Shown here: piece after piece, positions 32,802 through 41,021 of the stretch
Layout: the number at the start of each line of letters is the position of its first letter
Position numbering within the stretch: the stretch's first letter is position 1
Assembly (NCBI GenBank): GCA_963695975.1
Contig: CAVOIB010000001.1
Coordinates: 1 to 64,000 of the forward strand
DNA: 64,000 nt
From: JBBQVZ01 sp963695975
GTDB lineage: Bacteria > Actinomycetota > UBA4738 > HRBIN12
Reading direction: 5' to 3'
Notes under the pieces: model-generated
Told to the model about the DNA's origin: nothing
Databases searched by the model: none
The model's input: only the letters and a program-made list of their open reading frames with translations
Made by a program: the position numbers and the translations under genes

Positions 32802-34130
32802 ATGCCCGAGCATCGCGTCCCACCCCAGAACCTGGAGGCCGAGGAATCGGTCCTTGGGGCGATGATGCTCTCGGCCGAGGCGATCGCCGACGTCGTCGAG
32901 ATCCTGCAGCCAGACGACTTCTACCGTTCGGCTAACGCCCGCATCTACGAGACGCTCCGAGGCCTGTACGCCCGCGGCGAGCCGGTCGACATCGTCACCG
33001 GCGTCGAGGCGCTGAAGCGCGAGAACCTCCTGGAGGACGTGGGGGGCCACCTGTATCTCCGCGACCTGGTCGATCAGGTGCCGACGCCAGCCTCGGCGGC
33101 CCACTACGCGAGGATCGTGTCGCAGACCGCGCTCCTTCGCCGGTTGATCGGCGCCGCCGCCGACATCATGGACATGGCCTACACGGCGCCCGCCGACCCC
33201 GAGGGTGTAGCCGACGAGGCAGAGCAGCGGATCTACGACGTGGCTCGGCGCGAAGACCGTGACGAGGTAGCCGTGCTCCGCGATCTGGTCGACCAGGCCA
33301 TGTTGGACCTGGAGAACATCCAGAACCGCGAGGCGCGGTACACGGGGCTCCCCACCGGGTTCCTCGACCTGGACGACCTGACCTCCGGCCTGCAGCCGGG
33401 CAACCTGGTGATCATCGCCGCCCGTCCGGGCGTGGGGAAATCCTCGCTCGCCACGAACATCGCGCGGAACGTCGCGGTCGCGGGACATCCGGTGGCGATG
33501 TTCTCGCTCGAGATGTCGCGCAACGAGATCGGGATGCGCCTGCTCTGCTCGGAGGCCGGCGTGCCTTGGGACCGGATCCGCAGCAAGCGCGTCGAGGCGC
33601 ACCACTGGTCGCGCGTGGTCCAGGCCGCCGAGGTCCTGCACGACGCGCCGCTGCACATCGTGGACGCCGGCAACGTGAACATCGTGGATATCCGCGCGAA
33701 GGCTCGGCGCATGCGGACCGGCCGGCAGGGGCTCGACCTGATCATCGTCGACTACCTCCAGCTGATGACGAGCGCTTTGTCTCGCCGCCCCGACAACCGC
33801 CAGCAGGAGGTGGCCGAGATCAGCCGTTCGCTGAAGCTGCTCGCCAAGGAGCTGCACGTCCCGGTGATCGCGCTCTCGCAGCTGAACCGAAACCCGGAGG
33901 CCCGGGCCGACAAGCGCCCGCAGCTCTCGGACCTTAGGGAATCTGGCGCCATCGAACAGGACTCAGACCTCGTGATGTTCATCCACCGCGAGGACGCCGA
34001 TCCCGAGAAGAAGCGTCAGACCGAGTTGATCTTGGCGAAGCATCGGAACGGACCCACTGGCAATATCCGGCTGGACTTCGAACCATCGCTCACCCAGTTC
34101 CGCAACGCGGCGCGCGACGCCCCCCAGTGA
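32802..34130 (+). CDS. dnaB: Replicative DNA helicase
   Basis: A 442-residue hexameric helicase. The N-terminal domain opens PPQNLEAEESVLGAMM; the RecA-like motor has Walker A ARPGVGKSS (about residues 207-215), MFSLEMSRNEIGMRLL, Walker B LIIVDYLQLM and ALSQLNRNPEARADKRPQLSDLRESGAIEQD, ending ILAKHRNGPTGNIRLDF. No intein is present. The ATG has no clear Shine-Dalgarno; a GTG at 32763 is an alternative. It is directly downstream of the DnaA-box cluster and overlaps nth by 4 nt. Confidence 0.95.
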   Translation: MPEHRVPPQNLEAEESVLGAMMLSAEAIADVVEILQPDDFYRSANARIYETLRGLYARGEPVDIVTGVEALKRENLLEDVGGHLYLRDLVDQVPTPASAAHYARIVSQTALLRRLIGAAADIMDMAYTAPADPEGVADEAEQRIYDVARREDRDEVAVLRDLVDQAMLDLENIQNREARYTGLPTGFLDLDDLTSGLQPGNLVIIAARPGVGKSSLATNIARNVAVAGHPVAMFSLEMSRNEIGMRLLCSEAGVPWDRIRSKRVEAHHWSRVVQAAEVLHDAPLHIVDAGNVNIVDIRAKARRMRTGRQGLDLIIVDYLQLMTSALSRRPDNRQQEVAEISRSLKLLAKELHVPVIALSQLNRNPEARADKRPQLSDLRESGAIEQDSDLVMFIHREDADPEKKRQTELILAKHRNGPTGNIRLDFEPSLTQFRNAARDAPQ

Positions 34131-34822
34131 CCGCGTCGCCGGCCACGGCCACCCCCCGCCGGGTGCGTGCGATCCTCGACCGGCTCCAGAAGCGTTGGGG
34201 GCCCATGGAGCCGCCGCGTCATGTCGACCCGCTGGACGAGCTCATCCTCACCGTCCTGTCGCAGCACACGAGCGACCTCAACGCCGAGCGCGCGTTCCGG
34301 CAGCTGCGCGCGGCGTTCCCGGCATGGCAGCGGGTCGTGGACGCGCCGATCACCAGCGTGGCCGACGCGATCCGGAGCGGCGGCCTCGCCGACTCGAAGG
34401 CCCCGCGGATCCAGGCGATACTGCGCGAGATCCGCGAACGTGAGGGAGCGTTCGACCTGTCGAGCCTGCGCGGCATGACGGACCAGGACGCACGGTCCTA
34501 CCTCACGTCACTGCCCGGGGTCGGTCCGAAGACCGCGGCGGTAGTGCTGTCCTTCGCACTTGGCCGCGACGCCATCCCGGTCGACACGCACGTGCATCGC
34601 GTCTCGAGACGGCTCGGCCTGGTCCCAGCGACCGCTACCGCAGAGAAAGCGGACCGGCTGCTGCACGATCTCGTCCCCGACGGACTGCGAACACCGCTCC
34701 ATGTGGCACTGATCAGATTGGGGCGCGAGATCTGCAGGGCGCCGACGCCGCTGTGTCGTCAGTGCCCGCTGAAGGACATCTGCCCGGCGGCGCCCCGGTA
34801 CATCCGCGCAGAGGGGTCCTGA
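34127..34822 (+). CDS. nth: Endonuclease III-like DNA glycosylase/AP lyase
   Basis: A 231-residue helix-hairpin-helix glycosylase excising oxidised pyrimidines. It has VLSQHTSDLNAERAF, the HhH motif LPGVGPKTAAVVL with the catalytic Lys, the catalytic Asp in IPVDTHVHRVSRRLGL, and a C-terminal [4Fe-4S] ligand set ICRAPTPLCRQCPLKDIC (C-x6-C-x2-C-x5-C). The common SQ(T/N)TD segment reads SQHTSD. The GTG start overlaps dnaB (GTGA). Confidence 0.93.
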   Translation: MTASPATATPRRVRAILDRLQKRWGPMEPPRHVDPLDELILTVLSQHTSDLNAERAFRQLRAAFPAWQRVVDAPITSVADAIRSGGLADSKAPRIQAILREIREREGAFDLSSLRGMTDQDARSYLTSLPGVGPKTAAVVLSFALGRDAIPVDTHVHRVSRRLGLVPATATAEKADRLLHDLVPDGLRTPLHVALIRLGREICRAPTPLCRQCPLKDICPAAPRYIRAEGS

Positions 34823-34850
34823 CGATGGATCGTGTCCTAACGACCTTGTC

Positions 34851-35099
34851 TCACGCTTGGACCGGGACTTCGTAGACCTCGTCCGCCGGGTGGCCGGTCC
34901 GCTCGTGGATCTTCCTCACCGCTTCAGCGCTGGGCCCCTCTGACAGACAGAACACGACCCCTGTGGTCGGATCGGCCCAAGCCTGCTTGAAGTTGACGTG
35001 CTCTTCGTCCTGGATGTCGAGGTCGGCCTGATGGGCTTCGTGGAGCCCCTCCGGCGTGATCCCCACCATCCCGTGGTGCACGTCCATGAACTCAGGCAT
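34851..35099 (-). CDS. DUF4242 (SCO4226-like nickel-binding) protein
   Basis: An 82-residue protein of the DUF4242 family: PEFMDVHHGMVGITPEGLHEAH, then NFKQAWADPTTGVVFCLSEGPSAEAVRKIHERTGHPADEVYEV. The Streptomyces homologue SCO4226 binds nickel; the His residues (VHH) are present here. ATG 35099 is chosen because AAGGAG ends 6 nt before it; ATG 35105 would leave no spacing. Small stand-alone unit between nth and a decayed gene. Confidence 0.85.
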   Translation of the reverse strand: MPEFMDVHHGMVGITPEGLHEAHQADLDIQDEEHVNFKQAWADPTTGVVFCLSEGPSAEAVRKIHERTGHPADEVYEVPVQA

Positions 35100-35205
35100 C
35101 TGCATCTCCTTTCCGTACCGTGGGGACAGCTTGGAGCCACCAGGCGCCTGACGCAACCCTTGATTCTTCCGGTCGCCGCTATTCGGATCCCGTGCGAACC
35201 GACGT

Positions 35206-35477
35206 TCAGTCGGCGTCTGCCGTCCTCTCGGCTCGCCGTCCAAGCCACCCAAGGTGCGTGGCCAAAAGCATCGTCGGACTTCAGCCCGTACCCCCCCGCG
35301 CGGTCCATACCGATATGGGCGAACCAACACCAGCCCGACCGCAGTGAAGAGATCGCTTGCCTCCAACAGGCCGGTGCCCGCGACGACCGCCGGGGCGGGG
35401 TAGGTGTGAGCGAGGTCGGACAGCAAGCCGCTGAGGCGCGTTCCGCTCACGTAGCCCAGCATGAAGACATCGGCCGC
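35206..35477 (-). pseudogene. Decayed DUF4260 membrane protein gene
   Basis: Minus-strand reading gives DUF4260 family pieces in three frames: ADVFMLGYVSGTRLSGLLSDL with AHTYPAPAVVAGTGLLEASD; then, after a shift near 35323, FAHIGMDRAGGYGLKSDDAFGH; then, after a second shift near 35262, HLGWLGRRAERT before a stop at 35206. In intact homologues these parts are one polypeptide (the GYGLK and GHTHLG signatures). The first transmembrane helix is not recognisable upstream. Two frameshifts and the missing N-terminus indicate a pseudogene. I see no intact gene in 35100-35620. Confidence 0.65.
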
Positions 35478-35620
35478 TCCTTCCTATCCGCTAACGCGGT
35501 TGGTGAAGCTGGAGCTTGCGCGGCGGTTCCGGACGGCTCGGATCTCGATGATGGGTGGCAGGCGCGTTCTCGGATCGATGACCGACCCCCTCACCCGAGC
35601 GCGAGGGAAGACTCCGATGC

Positions 35621-35694
35621 TGGAGCGGGTGAGGGGAATCGAACCCCCGTCTCAAGCTTGGGAAGCTTACGTTCTGCCATTGAACCACACCCGC
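35621..35694 (-). tRNA. tRNA-Gly (anticodon CCC)
   Basis: Read on the minus strand, a full cloverleaf is visible. The acceptor stem is GCGGGTG/CACCCGC, the D arm contains GGTTCAATGGCAGAAC, the anticodon stem is AAGC/GCTT with loop TTCCCAA (anticodon CCC at 35660-35662), and the T arm has GGTTCGATTCC. The discriminator base T is followed by an encoded CCA (35621-35623). The loop rules and the Gly(CCC) identity agree. Confidence 0.95.
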
Positions 35695-35760
35695 GTGGCC
35701 CGGCCGGTGGCGTCGGCGGGCCCTAAGTGTAGCGAGCCTCGGGCGCCGCGTACGACCTGC

Positions 35761-35766
35761 TAGGTT
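35761..35766 (+). promoter_or_regulatory. -10 box of trpD
   Basis: TAGGTT with 8 nt to the ATG at 35775 and no ribosome-binding site, so a leaderless start is likely. Confidence 0.45.
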
Positions 35767-35774
35767 GCCCTCCC

Positions 35775-36800
35775 ATGGCTGAGCCCGACCCCGATCTCTG
35801 GCCGCACACGCTCTCACGCGTGGTCTCTCACCAGGCACTTTCCGCCGAAGAAGCCGCCGAGGCGATGCGCGCGATCATGAGCGGCGAGGCCTCACCGGGG
35901 CAGATCGGTGGGTTCCTCATGGCCCTTCGAACGAAGGGCGAGACCGTCGACGAGCTCGAAGGGCTCGCACGCACGGCGCTCGGCTTCGCGAACCGGGTGA
36001 GTGCGCCGATGCCGGTCGTTGATACGTGCGGGACGGGCGGCGACCGCAGCGGGACGTTCAACATCTCCACCGTCGCGGCCATCGTCGTTGCCGGTGCCGG
36101 GGTGCCGGTCGCCAAGCACGGGAATCGCGCCGCATCCTCCCATTGCGGCTCGGCGGATCTGCTCGAGGCGCTCGGCGTGAAGATCGATCTGGAGTCGCCC
36201 GGTGTCGAGCGCTGCCTCGCGGACGCGGGTATCGGGTTCATGTTCGCGCCGGTCTTCCACCCCGCCGCTGCGAACGCGGGTCCGGTCCGTCGCGAGCTCC
36301 GAGTCCCGACCGTCTTCAATTTCCTCGGGCCACTCACGAATCCCGCCGGCCCGTTCGCGCAGGTGGTCGGCGTCTCGGACGAACGGATGCTGCCCTTGAT
36401 GGCCGAGGTGCTCGCCCGCCGCGGCGTGCGCGCGAAGGTCTTCCGCGGCGAAGACGGCCTCGACGAGCTGACCACGACCGGGATCTCCACCGTCTTCGAC
36501 GTCCGCGACGGCGACGTGCGGGAAGGGCACCTCGATCCGGAGACGCTCGGGCTCGCGCGTGCCTCGCTCGGGGACCTCCGTGGTGGCGATGCGACCGAAG
36601 CCGCGGCGATCGCGCGCTCGGTGCTCTCGAGCGAGCCCGGTCCTCGACGCGACGTCGTCCTGTTGAACGCCGCGGCCGCACTGGAGGTGGCCGGCCGGGT
36701 GCCTGACCTTGTCGTGGGCATCCAGGTCGCCGCCGCCGCGATCGACACCGGCGGCGCCTCCGCGGCCCTGGATCGCTGGGTTTCGGTCTCGAACGCGTGA
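35775..36800 (+). CDS. trpD: Anthranilate phosphoribosyltransferase
   Basis: A 341-residue enzyme joining anthranilate and PRPP in tryptophan synthesis. Signatures are AMRAIMSGEASPGQIGGFLMALRTKGET (split around residues 31-58), the PRPP loop VDTCGTGGDRSGTFNIST, KHGNRAASSHCGSADLLEALG, FAPVFHPAAANAGPVRREL, FNFLGPLTNPA and the DE pair in GEDGLDELTTTG. No other trp gene is nearby. It is preceded by the divergent tRNA-Gly. Confidence 0.95.
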   Translation: MAEPDPDLWPHTLSRVVSHQALSAEEAAEAMRAIMSGEASPGQIGGFLMALRTKGETVDELEGLARTALGFANRVSAPMPVVDTCGTGGDRSGTFNISTVAAIVVAGAGVPVAKHGNRAASSHCGSADLLEALGVKIDLESPGVERCLADAGIGFMFAPVFHPAAANAGPVRRELRVPTVFNFLGPLTNPAGPFAQVVGVSDERMLPLMAEVLARRGVRAKVFRGEDGLDELTTTGISTVFDVRDGDVREGHLDPETLGLARASLGDLRGGDATEAAAIARSVLSSEPGPRRDVVLLNAAAALEVAGRVPDLVVGIQVAAAAIDTGGASAALDRWVSVSNA

Positions 36801-36816
36801 GGGTGCCCGGACCCGG

Positions 36817-36822
36817 TAGCAT
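36817..36822 (+). promoter_or_regulatory. -10 box of dcd
   Basis: TAGCAT with 9 nt to the ATG at 36832, leaderless-type. Confidence 0.45.
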
Positions 36823-36831
36823 CACCGGCCG

Positions 36832-37404
36832 ATGATCCTGTCCGACCGTTCGATCCGCGAGGAGGTCGCCGCCGGCCGGATCGTCGTCGACCCGTTCGAC
36901 GACGCGTGCGTCCAGCCATCGTCGATCGACCTGCATGTGGATCGGCAGTTCCGCGTCTTCCAGAACAATCGGCATCCGTTCATCGACGTGATGAAGGAAC
37001 AGCCGGACCTAACCGAGCTGGTCGAGGTGAATGGGGGGGAGGCGTTCATCCTGCACCCAGGCGAGTTCGTGCTGGGATCGACGCTCGAGCGCGTCGCGCT
37101 TCCGGACGACCTCGTTGCCCGTCTCGAAGGGAAGTCGTCGCTCGGCAGGCTGGGCCTGTTGATCCACTCGACCGCGGGGTACGTGGACCCGGGGTGGGAC
37201 GGATACCTCACGCTCGAACTGTCGAACGTCGCCAACCTGCCGATCACGATCTACCCGGGGATGAAGATCGGTCAGATCTCGTTCTTCCGTCTGACGACCG
37301 CAGCCGACACGCCCTACGGATCGGCGGGCAACAAGTATCAAGGCCAGCGAGGCCCGACAGCGAGCAAGTTCTTCCAGGAGTTCGCGGACGGAGCTGGGTC
37401 GTAG
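36832..37404 (+). CDS. dcd: dCTP deaminase
   Basis: A 190-residue trimeric nucleotide deaminase. It has VQPSSIDLHVDRQFRVF, LEGKSSLGRLGLLIHSTAG (catalytic and nucleotide-binding block), DPGWDGYLTLELSN, and the C-terminal GNKYQGQRGPTASKFF that closes over the nucleotide. Actinobacterial homologues are often bifunctional (dUMP-forming); this cannot be decided by eye. The start is the first ATG after the -10 box. Convergent with the response regulator, 3 nt between stops. Confidence 0.94.
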   Translation: MILSDRSIREEVAAGRIVVDPFDDACVQPSSIDLHVDRQFRVFQNNRHPFIDVMKEQPDLTELVEVNGGEAFILHPGEFVLGSTLERVALPDDLVARLEGKSSLGRLGLLIHSTAGYVDPGWDGYLTLELSNVANLPITIYPGMKIGQISFFRLTTAADTPYGSAGNKYQGQRGPTASKFFQEFADGAGS

Positions 37405-37407
37405 AGG

Positions 37408-38094
37408 CTACTCCGTGCCGGTCACCGCTCCCGGCATGGGCCCAACCCCGAGTTGCACGGCCATCATCGCGGCCTGCGTCCGGTTCGTGACGCCCAGCTT
37501 GCGGAAGATCGCCGCGAGGTGAGCTTTCACCGTCTTCTCCGACAGGTAGAGGTTCTGCGCGATCGATCGGTTGCTCCGGCCCTCTGCGAGCAGCGCAAGG
37601 ATGTCGTGCTCACGCTGGGTCAGGTTGTACTCGGTGCGGCGAACGCGACCGTGGCCGTTCGTCGTCTGTGACGAGGACTCCACGTCCTCGAACAGGTTCT
37701 GGATCACCCGTGGTGACAACACGTTCCCGCCGCCGGAGATCGCCACGTTGATCGCCTGTCCGAGATCCTCGGGGGTGGCGTCTTTCAACAGGTAGCCGGC
37801 GGCCCCATCCGACAGCGCGCGCTTCACGTAGGGAGCGTTCTCGTAGGTCGACAGCATGATCACGGGGACCTCGGGCCATTCGGCCTTGATCGCTCGCAGC
37901 AGTTCCAGCCCATCCAGATCCGGCATACGAACGTCGACGAGCGCCATGTCGATCGGCCCGCCGCTCCGCATCGCGTCGAGCGCCGAGGCCGCACCGTCGG
38001 CCTCGACGACCTCGGCCTCCGGGAAACCTTCCTTCACCACGTATCCCATCCCACGGCGCACGAGCGCGTGGTCGTCCACGATCAAGATCCTCAT
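37408..38094 (-). CDS. NarL/LuxR-type response regulator
   Basis: A 228-residue regulator: receiver ILIVDDHALVRRGM, phospho-acceptor in MALVDVRMPDLDG, Thr/Ser in IMLSTYE and Lys in YLLKDATPEDL. A Gln/Thr/Gly-rich linker (ESSSQTTNGHGR) precedes the LuxR domain LTQREHDILALLAEGRSNRS with SEKTVKAHLAAIFRKLG. The ATG overlaps the kinase stop (ATGA). Confidence 0.93.
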   Translation of the reverse strand: MRILIVDDHALVRRGMGYVVKEGFPEAEVVEADGAASALDAMRSGGPIDMALVDVRMPDLDGLELLRAIKAEWPEVPVIMLSTYENAPYVKRALSDGAAGYLLKDATPEDLGQAINVAISGGGNVLSPRVIQNLFEDVESSSQTTNGHGRVRRTEYNLTQREHDILALLAEGRSNRSIAQNLYLSEKTVKAHLAAIFRKLGVTNRTQAAMMAVQLGVGPMPGAVTGTE

Positions 38095-38777
38095 CGTTCC
38101 TCTCCTCGCCCTCCGACGGGAAGGAGCGCGACCACACAGGTCCCGCCCCCGGGCGTCGATCCGATCTCCACTGTTCCCCCGATGTCTTCGGCTCGAACCT
38201 GCATCATGTGAAGCCCGAAATGATGGTCGTCGTCCTGCGGCTCGCCGATGCCCCGGCCACGGTCCTCGATCTCGATCCGGAGCCATCCCTCCTCGACACG
38301 CAGACGCACGTCGACGTCGGGCGTTCCGGCATGCTTCGCTGCGTTCGCGAGCGCCTCGGCGATCACGGTATGCGCGGTCTCGATCACCAGCGGCGGCGCA
38401 GCGTCGGGATCTCCCTCGATGGAGACGTGCGCCGGCAACCCCCAGCGCTCCACCAGCTCCGCGATGAACGTCGCGAACGGTGGTTCCGGTGGACGCTGCT
38501 CCTCGTACAGCTCGAACAAGATGTCTCGGATCTCACGCAGGTCGGCCCGGATGGCGGCTTCGACCGCAGACAAGGACGCCGCCGCCCCGGCCGGGTCAGC
38601 CAAGATCCGCGCCCGAAGCGACTGGAGCTCGAGCACGGCGCTCGTCACCGTTTGGGTGAGGCCGTCGTGGATCCGCATCGCCCACCGGGCGCGCTCCTCG
38701 AGCACGCGAGCCTCGACCGTCTGGTCCACGGTCTTCGGCGCATGCGCGGATCGCACGGAAGCGCTGGTCGCGCTCAA
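38091..38777 (-). CDS. Soluble sensor histidine kinase (HisKA_3)
   Basis: A 228-residue minimal kinase with no membrane helix or sensory domain: a short N-terminal helix, the HisKA_3 motif ARWAMRIHDGLTQTVTSAV (phospho-acceptor His near 37), then HATPase_c with EALANAAKHAGTP and EDRGRGIGEP and FGLHMMQVRAEDIGG. It presumably needs a partner protein or ligand for input. The TTG at 38777 has a nearby GGAAG; a GTG eight codons later is possible. Operon with the response regulator. Confidence 0.85.
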   Translation of the reverse strand: MSATSASVRSAHAPKTVDQTVEARVLEERARWAMRIHDGLTQTVTSAVLELQSLRARILADPAGAAASLSAVEAAIRADLREIRDILFELYEEQRPPEPPFATFIAELVERWGLPAHVSIEGDPDAAPPLVIETAHTVIAEALANAAKHAGTPDVDVRLRVEEGWLRIEIEDRGRGIGEPQDDDHHFGLHMMQVRAEDIGGTVEIGSTPGGGTCVVALLPVGGRGEER

Positions 38778-38884
38778 ATGCTTCCATCCCTTCGGTCGGG
38801 GCCGTTGGTTCTAGTCCCTTCATCGGCTGGAAGGACGCAGGGCTTGACCCGTTGGCGGGACTTGGATGGGAGGAACCGGCCGTG

Positions 38885-40891
38885 CTAGGGGGCGGCGGGC
38901 GCCTCGTGCGTGAGGGATCGCCGGACGACCTGGGCGATGTCTAGGACCTCAGTTCCGTCCCCGCGGTCCTTTGCCCCGTCGTCCAACATGATCAGACAGT
39001 ACGGACAGGCCACCCCGACGGCCTCGGCGCCCGTGGCGACGGCCTCGTCCATCCGCTCGGTGTTGATGCGCTTGCCGATGCCCTCTTCCATCCACATCCG
39101 GGCGCCGCCGGCTCCGCAGCACAACCCGCGTTCCTTGTGGCGGGGCATCTCGATCGTCGTGAGACCCGGAACCTTGGACAGGACGTCTCGCGGCGCGTCG
39201 TACACCTGGTTGTGGCGTCCCAGGTAGCACGGATCGTGATAGGCGAGCAGCGTCTCGACCTGCTCCGTGGGCCGTAGGCGGCCCTCTGCGACCAGCCGGC
39301 CAAGCAGCTCGGTGTGATGGATCACCTCGTAGGTGCCTCCGTACTGCGGGTACTCGTTGCGGAGCGTGTTGAAGCAGTGGGGGCAGTTCGCGATCACCTT
39401 CGTGACCCCCACCGCGTTCATGGTCTCCACGTTCCCCTCGGCGAGCGTCTGGAACAGGAACTCGTTCCCCATCCGGCGCGCGGGATCGCCGGTGCATAGT
39501 TCGCGTGGCCCAAGGATCGCGAACGACACGCCGGCGCGCTGGAGGAGCTCGGCGACCGCACGAGAGATGTCGCGGGCCCGTTCGTCGAACGATCCCGCGC
39601 AGCCCACCCAGTACAGGTACTCCGGCGCCGATCCGTTCACGATCGGGACACCGAGTCCGTCGGCCCAGTCGGCGCGTTGCGCCTGCGGCACGCCCCACGG
39701 GTTCGACTGGTTCTCCAGGTTGCGCATCATCGCGCCGGCCTCCGTCGGGAACCGTGACTCACCCATCACGAGCGCCCGTCGCAGATCCACGATCGTGTCG
39801 ATGTGCTCGATGTCGACCGGGCACTCCTGCATGCAGGCACCGCACGTGGTGCATGACCAGATCACTTCGTCATCGATCACGCCGGGAACGAGCGCGACCC
39901 TGTCGGGCGTCTCGCCGGCCGCGATCGCTTCGAGGATGCGCGGCCCTTCCTCGAACAGGTGATCGCGGAGATCCATGATCAGCAGCTTTGGCGATAGCGG
40001 CTTACCGGTATTCCATGCGGGGCAGGCGCTCTGGCAACGCCCGCACTCCGTACATGCGTAGAGGTCCAACAGCTCCTTCTGCGTGAGATCGGTCACGACC
40101 TCGGCGCCGAGCGACTGCTCACCGGCCTCGAGCTTCTCCATATCGATCCGCAGCGGCTCGAGCGTTCCGCGCGGTCGTGTGCTCGCGAACCAGACGTTGA
40201 ACGCACTCGTGAGGATGTGCAGGTGCTTCGAATAGGGCAGGTAGACGAGGAACCCCAGCACGAGCGCCAGATGCGCCCACAGGAAGAACCACGCGAAGAA
40301 CGACTGCCAGCCCGTGCTCATCCACGTGAACAGATGGGAGACGGCCGTCGACACCGGCGTCCACGTGGTGGGGTAGTCGGAGTCGCCAAGCGCGATGCGG
40401 GCGCCGCGCAGGAGGAAGAGCGTCAAGATGATCCACGTGATCAGGCCGAGGATCCGGTAGGCCTCCATCCGGTGTGAGCCGATGAACCGCTCCGGCCGCT
40501 GGTGCACCCGGATCCAGACGGCGATCGCGATGCCCACGAGCACGAGTCCCGCGAACACATCCTGCAGCGATCCGAGCCACCCCGCGTGGCCGATCAACGG
40601 GAGCGCGAAGTCGGGCATGATCGCCTGTCCGAGGGCCTCGAGGATCGTCGTCAGCAGGACGAGGAAGCCCCAGAAGATGAACGCGTGCATCAGGCCCGGG
40701 AGGGCCCGTTGGAAGAGCTTGCGCTGCCCCAGGACCTGACCGGTCTCGCGCGCAACCCGTCGCCCTAGATCGCCGCGGCGGTCGACCGGCCGGCCGAGGC
40801 CGATCAATCGCGAGAGCAGCCGCGCACGCCGGGTGAACAAGCCGGCGGCGATCGCGAGCACCAGCAGCAGCACGACGGTTCGAGCCACCAT
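38885..40891 (-). CDS. Membrane Fe-S oxidoreductase, HdrD/EtfD-like
   Basis: A 668-residue fusion. The N-terminal part has five or six helices resembling a cytochrome b/NarI-like domain (HAFIFWGFLVLLTTILEALG, WIILTLFLLRGAR, FFLWAHLALVLGFLVYLPYS). Then two 4Fe-4S motifs, CTECGRCQSACP and CTTCGACMQECP, and two CCG-type domains (CPHCFNTLRNEYP, LAYHDPCYLGRHN, RGLCCGAGGARMW). The layout matches mycobacterial Rv0338c/EtfD, which passes electrons from electron-transfer flavoprotein to menaquinone. That role is inferred; no etfAB genes are nearby. The ATG at 40891 fits a -10 box 8 nt upstream. Confidence 0.85.
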   Translation of the reverse strand: MVARTVVLLLVLAIAAGLFTRRARLLSRLIGLGRPVDRRGDLGRRVARETGQVLGQRKLFQRALPGLMHAFIFWGFLVLLTTILEALGQAIMPDFALPLIGHAGWLGSLQDVFAGLVLVGIAIAVWIRVHQRPERFIGSHRMEAYRILGLITWIILTLFLLRGARIALGDSDYPTTWTPVSTAVSHLFTWMSTGWQSFFAWFFLWAHLALVLGFLVYLPYSKHLHILTSAFNVWFASTRPRGTLEPLRIDMEKLEAGEQSLGAEVVTDLTQKELLDLYACTECGRCQSACPAWNTGKPLSPKLLIMDLRDHLFEEGPRILEAIAAGETPDRVALVPGVIDDEVIWSCTTCGACMQECPVDIEHIDTIVDLRRALVMGESRFPTEAGAMMRNLENQSNPWGVPQAQRADWADGLGVPIVNGSAPEYLYWVGCAGSFDERARDISRAVAELLQRAGVSFAILGPRELCTGDPARRMGNEFLFQTLAEGNVETMNAVGVTKVIANCPHCFNTLRNEYPQYGGTYEVIHHTELLGRLVAEGRLRPTEQVETLLAYHDPCYLGRHNQVYDAPRDVLSKVPGLTTIEMPRHKERGLCCGAGGARMWMEEGIGKRINTERMDEAVATGAEAVGVACPYCLIMLDDGAKDRGDGTEVLDIAQVVRRSLTHEAPAAP

Positions 40892-40899
40892 CGGGGCGG

Positions 40900-40905
40900 A
40901 GTGTA
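40900..40905 (-). promoter_or_regulatory. -10 box of the Fe-S oxidoreductase gene
   Basis: Minus-strand TACACT with 8 nt to the ATG at 40891. Confidence 0.4.
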
Positions 40906-40941
40906 CCCCCAAGCGTGGGAATGGCTCCACTCGTTGTTAAG

Positions 40942-40970
40942 TTGCCAATAGAGTAGGCAGGTTCTATCCT
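40942..40970 (+). promoter_or_regulatory. Sigma-70-type promoter of the dnaK operon
   Basis: TTGCCA (-35, 40942-40947), a 17-bp spacer and TATCCT (-10, 40965-40970). Transcription would start near 40977, leaving a leader of about 45 nt with a GGAGGAA ribosome-binding site before dnaK. A clear HspR operator (CTTGAGT-N7-ACTCAAG) is not visible; at most degenerate halves (GTTAAGT at 40936) overlap the -35. Confidence 0.6.
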
Positions 40971-41021
40971 GCGATGAGACTCAGATATCGGGAACTGTCG
41001 GGCTGCAGAGGGAGGAATCTC

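Noticed and set aside
35461..35763. Plus-strand open frame across tRNA-Gly
   Set aside because: It is antisense to the tRNA and to the decayed DUF4260 gene, and its protein has no family features.
40930..41021. HspR operator (HAIR element) upstream of dnaK
   Set aside because: Only degenerate half-sites could be found; the CTTGAGT-N7-ACTCAAG pattern is not met.
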